13,743 nt of DNA from Gemmatimonadota bacterium (GTDB lineage Bacteria; Gemmatimonadota; Gemmatimonadetes; Gemmatimonadales; GWC2-71-9). Both the position numbers and the translations under genes were made by a program. Below, piece by piece: positions 13,268 through 13,743 of the stretch; position 1 is the first letter of the stretch, and every line of letters starts with the position of its first letter. The notes under the pieces are model-generated. The model was not told the origin of the DNA, did no database searches, and saw only the letters and a list, made by a program, of their open reading frames with translations. The stretch is from positions 1-13,743 of the forward strand of contig JANYAG010000279.1 in the NCBI GenBank assembly GCA_025361465.1, given 5' to 3'.

Positions 13268-13743
13268 TTACTCCTCGGGGGACGACTGGGCGGGGCGGCG
13301 CGGGCGCGCTGCCGTGGCAAGATACAACCTATACCGCGCTTGACCTTCCATGCTCAGCGCATTCCAGCGGCGCTGGCGTGCGGCCGGATCCGGCTCGGCG
13401 GCGATGCGGGGAAATTCATGGATCTCTTCGAGCGCCTGCAGCGCGCCCACATACTCGCGATCGGCATCGAACCCCGAAACCGGCCAGCCGGCTTCCACCA
13501 GGCGGGTCCACGCATCGCGCGCCCGCTCGTCGAGCCCGGACAAGGCATCGCCGATCGGTGCGCCGGGGGGAAGCGTCAGCAGGGCTTCGTAGATCCGACG
13601 ATAGCTGCGCAGCGTGAACCGATCGGCGGAGACCTCGGTGCGGGCGCGCTCGAGCCACGCTGGTTGCAGCAGCAGCATGCGGAGCAGCTTCCGCTCGATC
13701 TCCGCCCCCGGTGCGCGAGCATCCGACGAACGGGCCGGGGTCG
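13268..13743 (-). CDS. dnaG: DNA primase, C-terminal end (partial)
   Basis: The frame is open from the window edge to TAA at 13270-13268, about 158 codons, with the start outside. A short alanine/proline-rich linker (ARSSDARAPGAE) leads to IERKLLRMLLLQP, which matches the start of the DnaB-helicase-binding domain of bacterial DnaG. Helices follow, including YRRIYEALLTLPPG and GALQALEEIHEF. The catalytic TOPRIM part is not in the window, so identification rests on this less conserved domain and on the neighbourhood. Other proteins with a similar helical tail cannot be excluded. The last codons carry the ribosome site of the zinc-ribbon gene. Confidence 0.72.
   Translation of the reverse strand, partial: TPARSSDARAPGAEIERKLLRMLLLQPAWLERARTEVSADRFTLRSYRRIYEALLTLPPGAPIGDALSGLDERARDAWTRLVEAGWPVSGFDADREYVGALQALEEIHEFPRIAAEPDPAARQRRWNALSMEGQARYRLYLATAARPRRPAQSSPEE

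Noticed and set aside
1..13743. Mobile element, prophage, CRISPR array, tRNA or rRNA
   Set aside because: No transposase or integrase motif, no long direct or inverted repeats flanking genes, no spacer-repeat array and no tRNA-like cloverleaf was noticed on reading.

Overview
The window looks like a stretch of GC-rich bacterial core genome. Every gene I can support lies on the minus strand, so transcription runs from high to low coordinates. Gene content (dnaG, recJ, rsmD, coaD, pta, rsmA, rex, infC-rpmI-rplT-pheS-pheT), dense packing with ATGA/GTGA overlaps and frequent GTG starts suggest a GC-rich free-living bacterium. The style reminds me of Gemmatimonadota, but that is an impression which the sequence alone cannot prove. 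I see no IS element, prophage, CRISPR array, tRNA or rRNA.

Layout in transcription order. (1) 13743 to 5779 is one tight run: the C-terminal end of DNA primase (dnaG), a coiled-coil C4 zinc-ribbon protein, recJ, rsmD, coaD, pta, a three-gene partner-switching module (STAS antagonist, RsbW-like kinase, GAF-SpoIIE phosphatase) and rsmA/ksgA. (2) 5778 to 5730 is a short gap with a near-perfect Rex operator. It is followed by rex, a DEDDh exonuclease and an MBL-fold hydrolase (5729 to 3378), probably a separately controlled transcription unit. (3) 3377 to 3074 is the only sizeable non-coding stretch. It holds a degenerate heptamer repeat, a candidate promoter, hairpins and a terminator-like stem directly ahead of infC. 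(4) 3073 to 1 is the translation operon infC-rpmI-rplT-pheS-pheT, with pheT cut by the window edge.

Functionally the window combines DNA replication and repair (DnaG, RecJ), ribosome maturation (RsmD, RsmA), CoA and acetyl-phosphate metabolism (CoaD, Pta), redox-responsive control (Rex), a phosphorylation switch that normally controls a sigma factor, and translation initiation plus tRNA-Phe charging.

I find no clearly new multi-gene system. The points most worth a second look are regulatory: the Rex box abutting the rex start codon, an attenuator-like leader before infC, probable CTG start codons for infC and recJ with strong Shine-Dalgarno matches, the heptamer repeat after the MBL gene, and the partner switch without a sigma gene inside a housekeeping operon.
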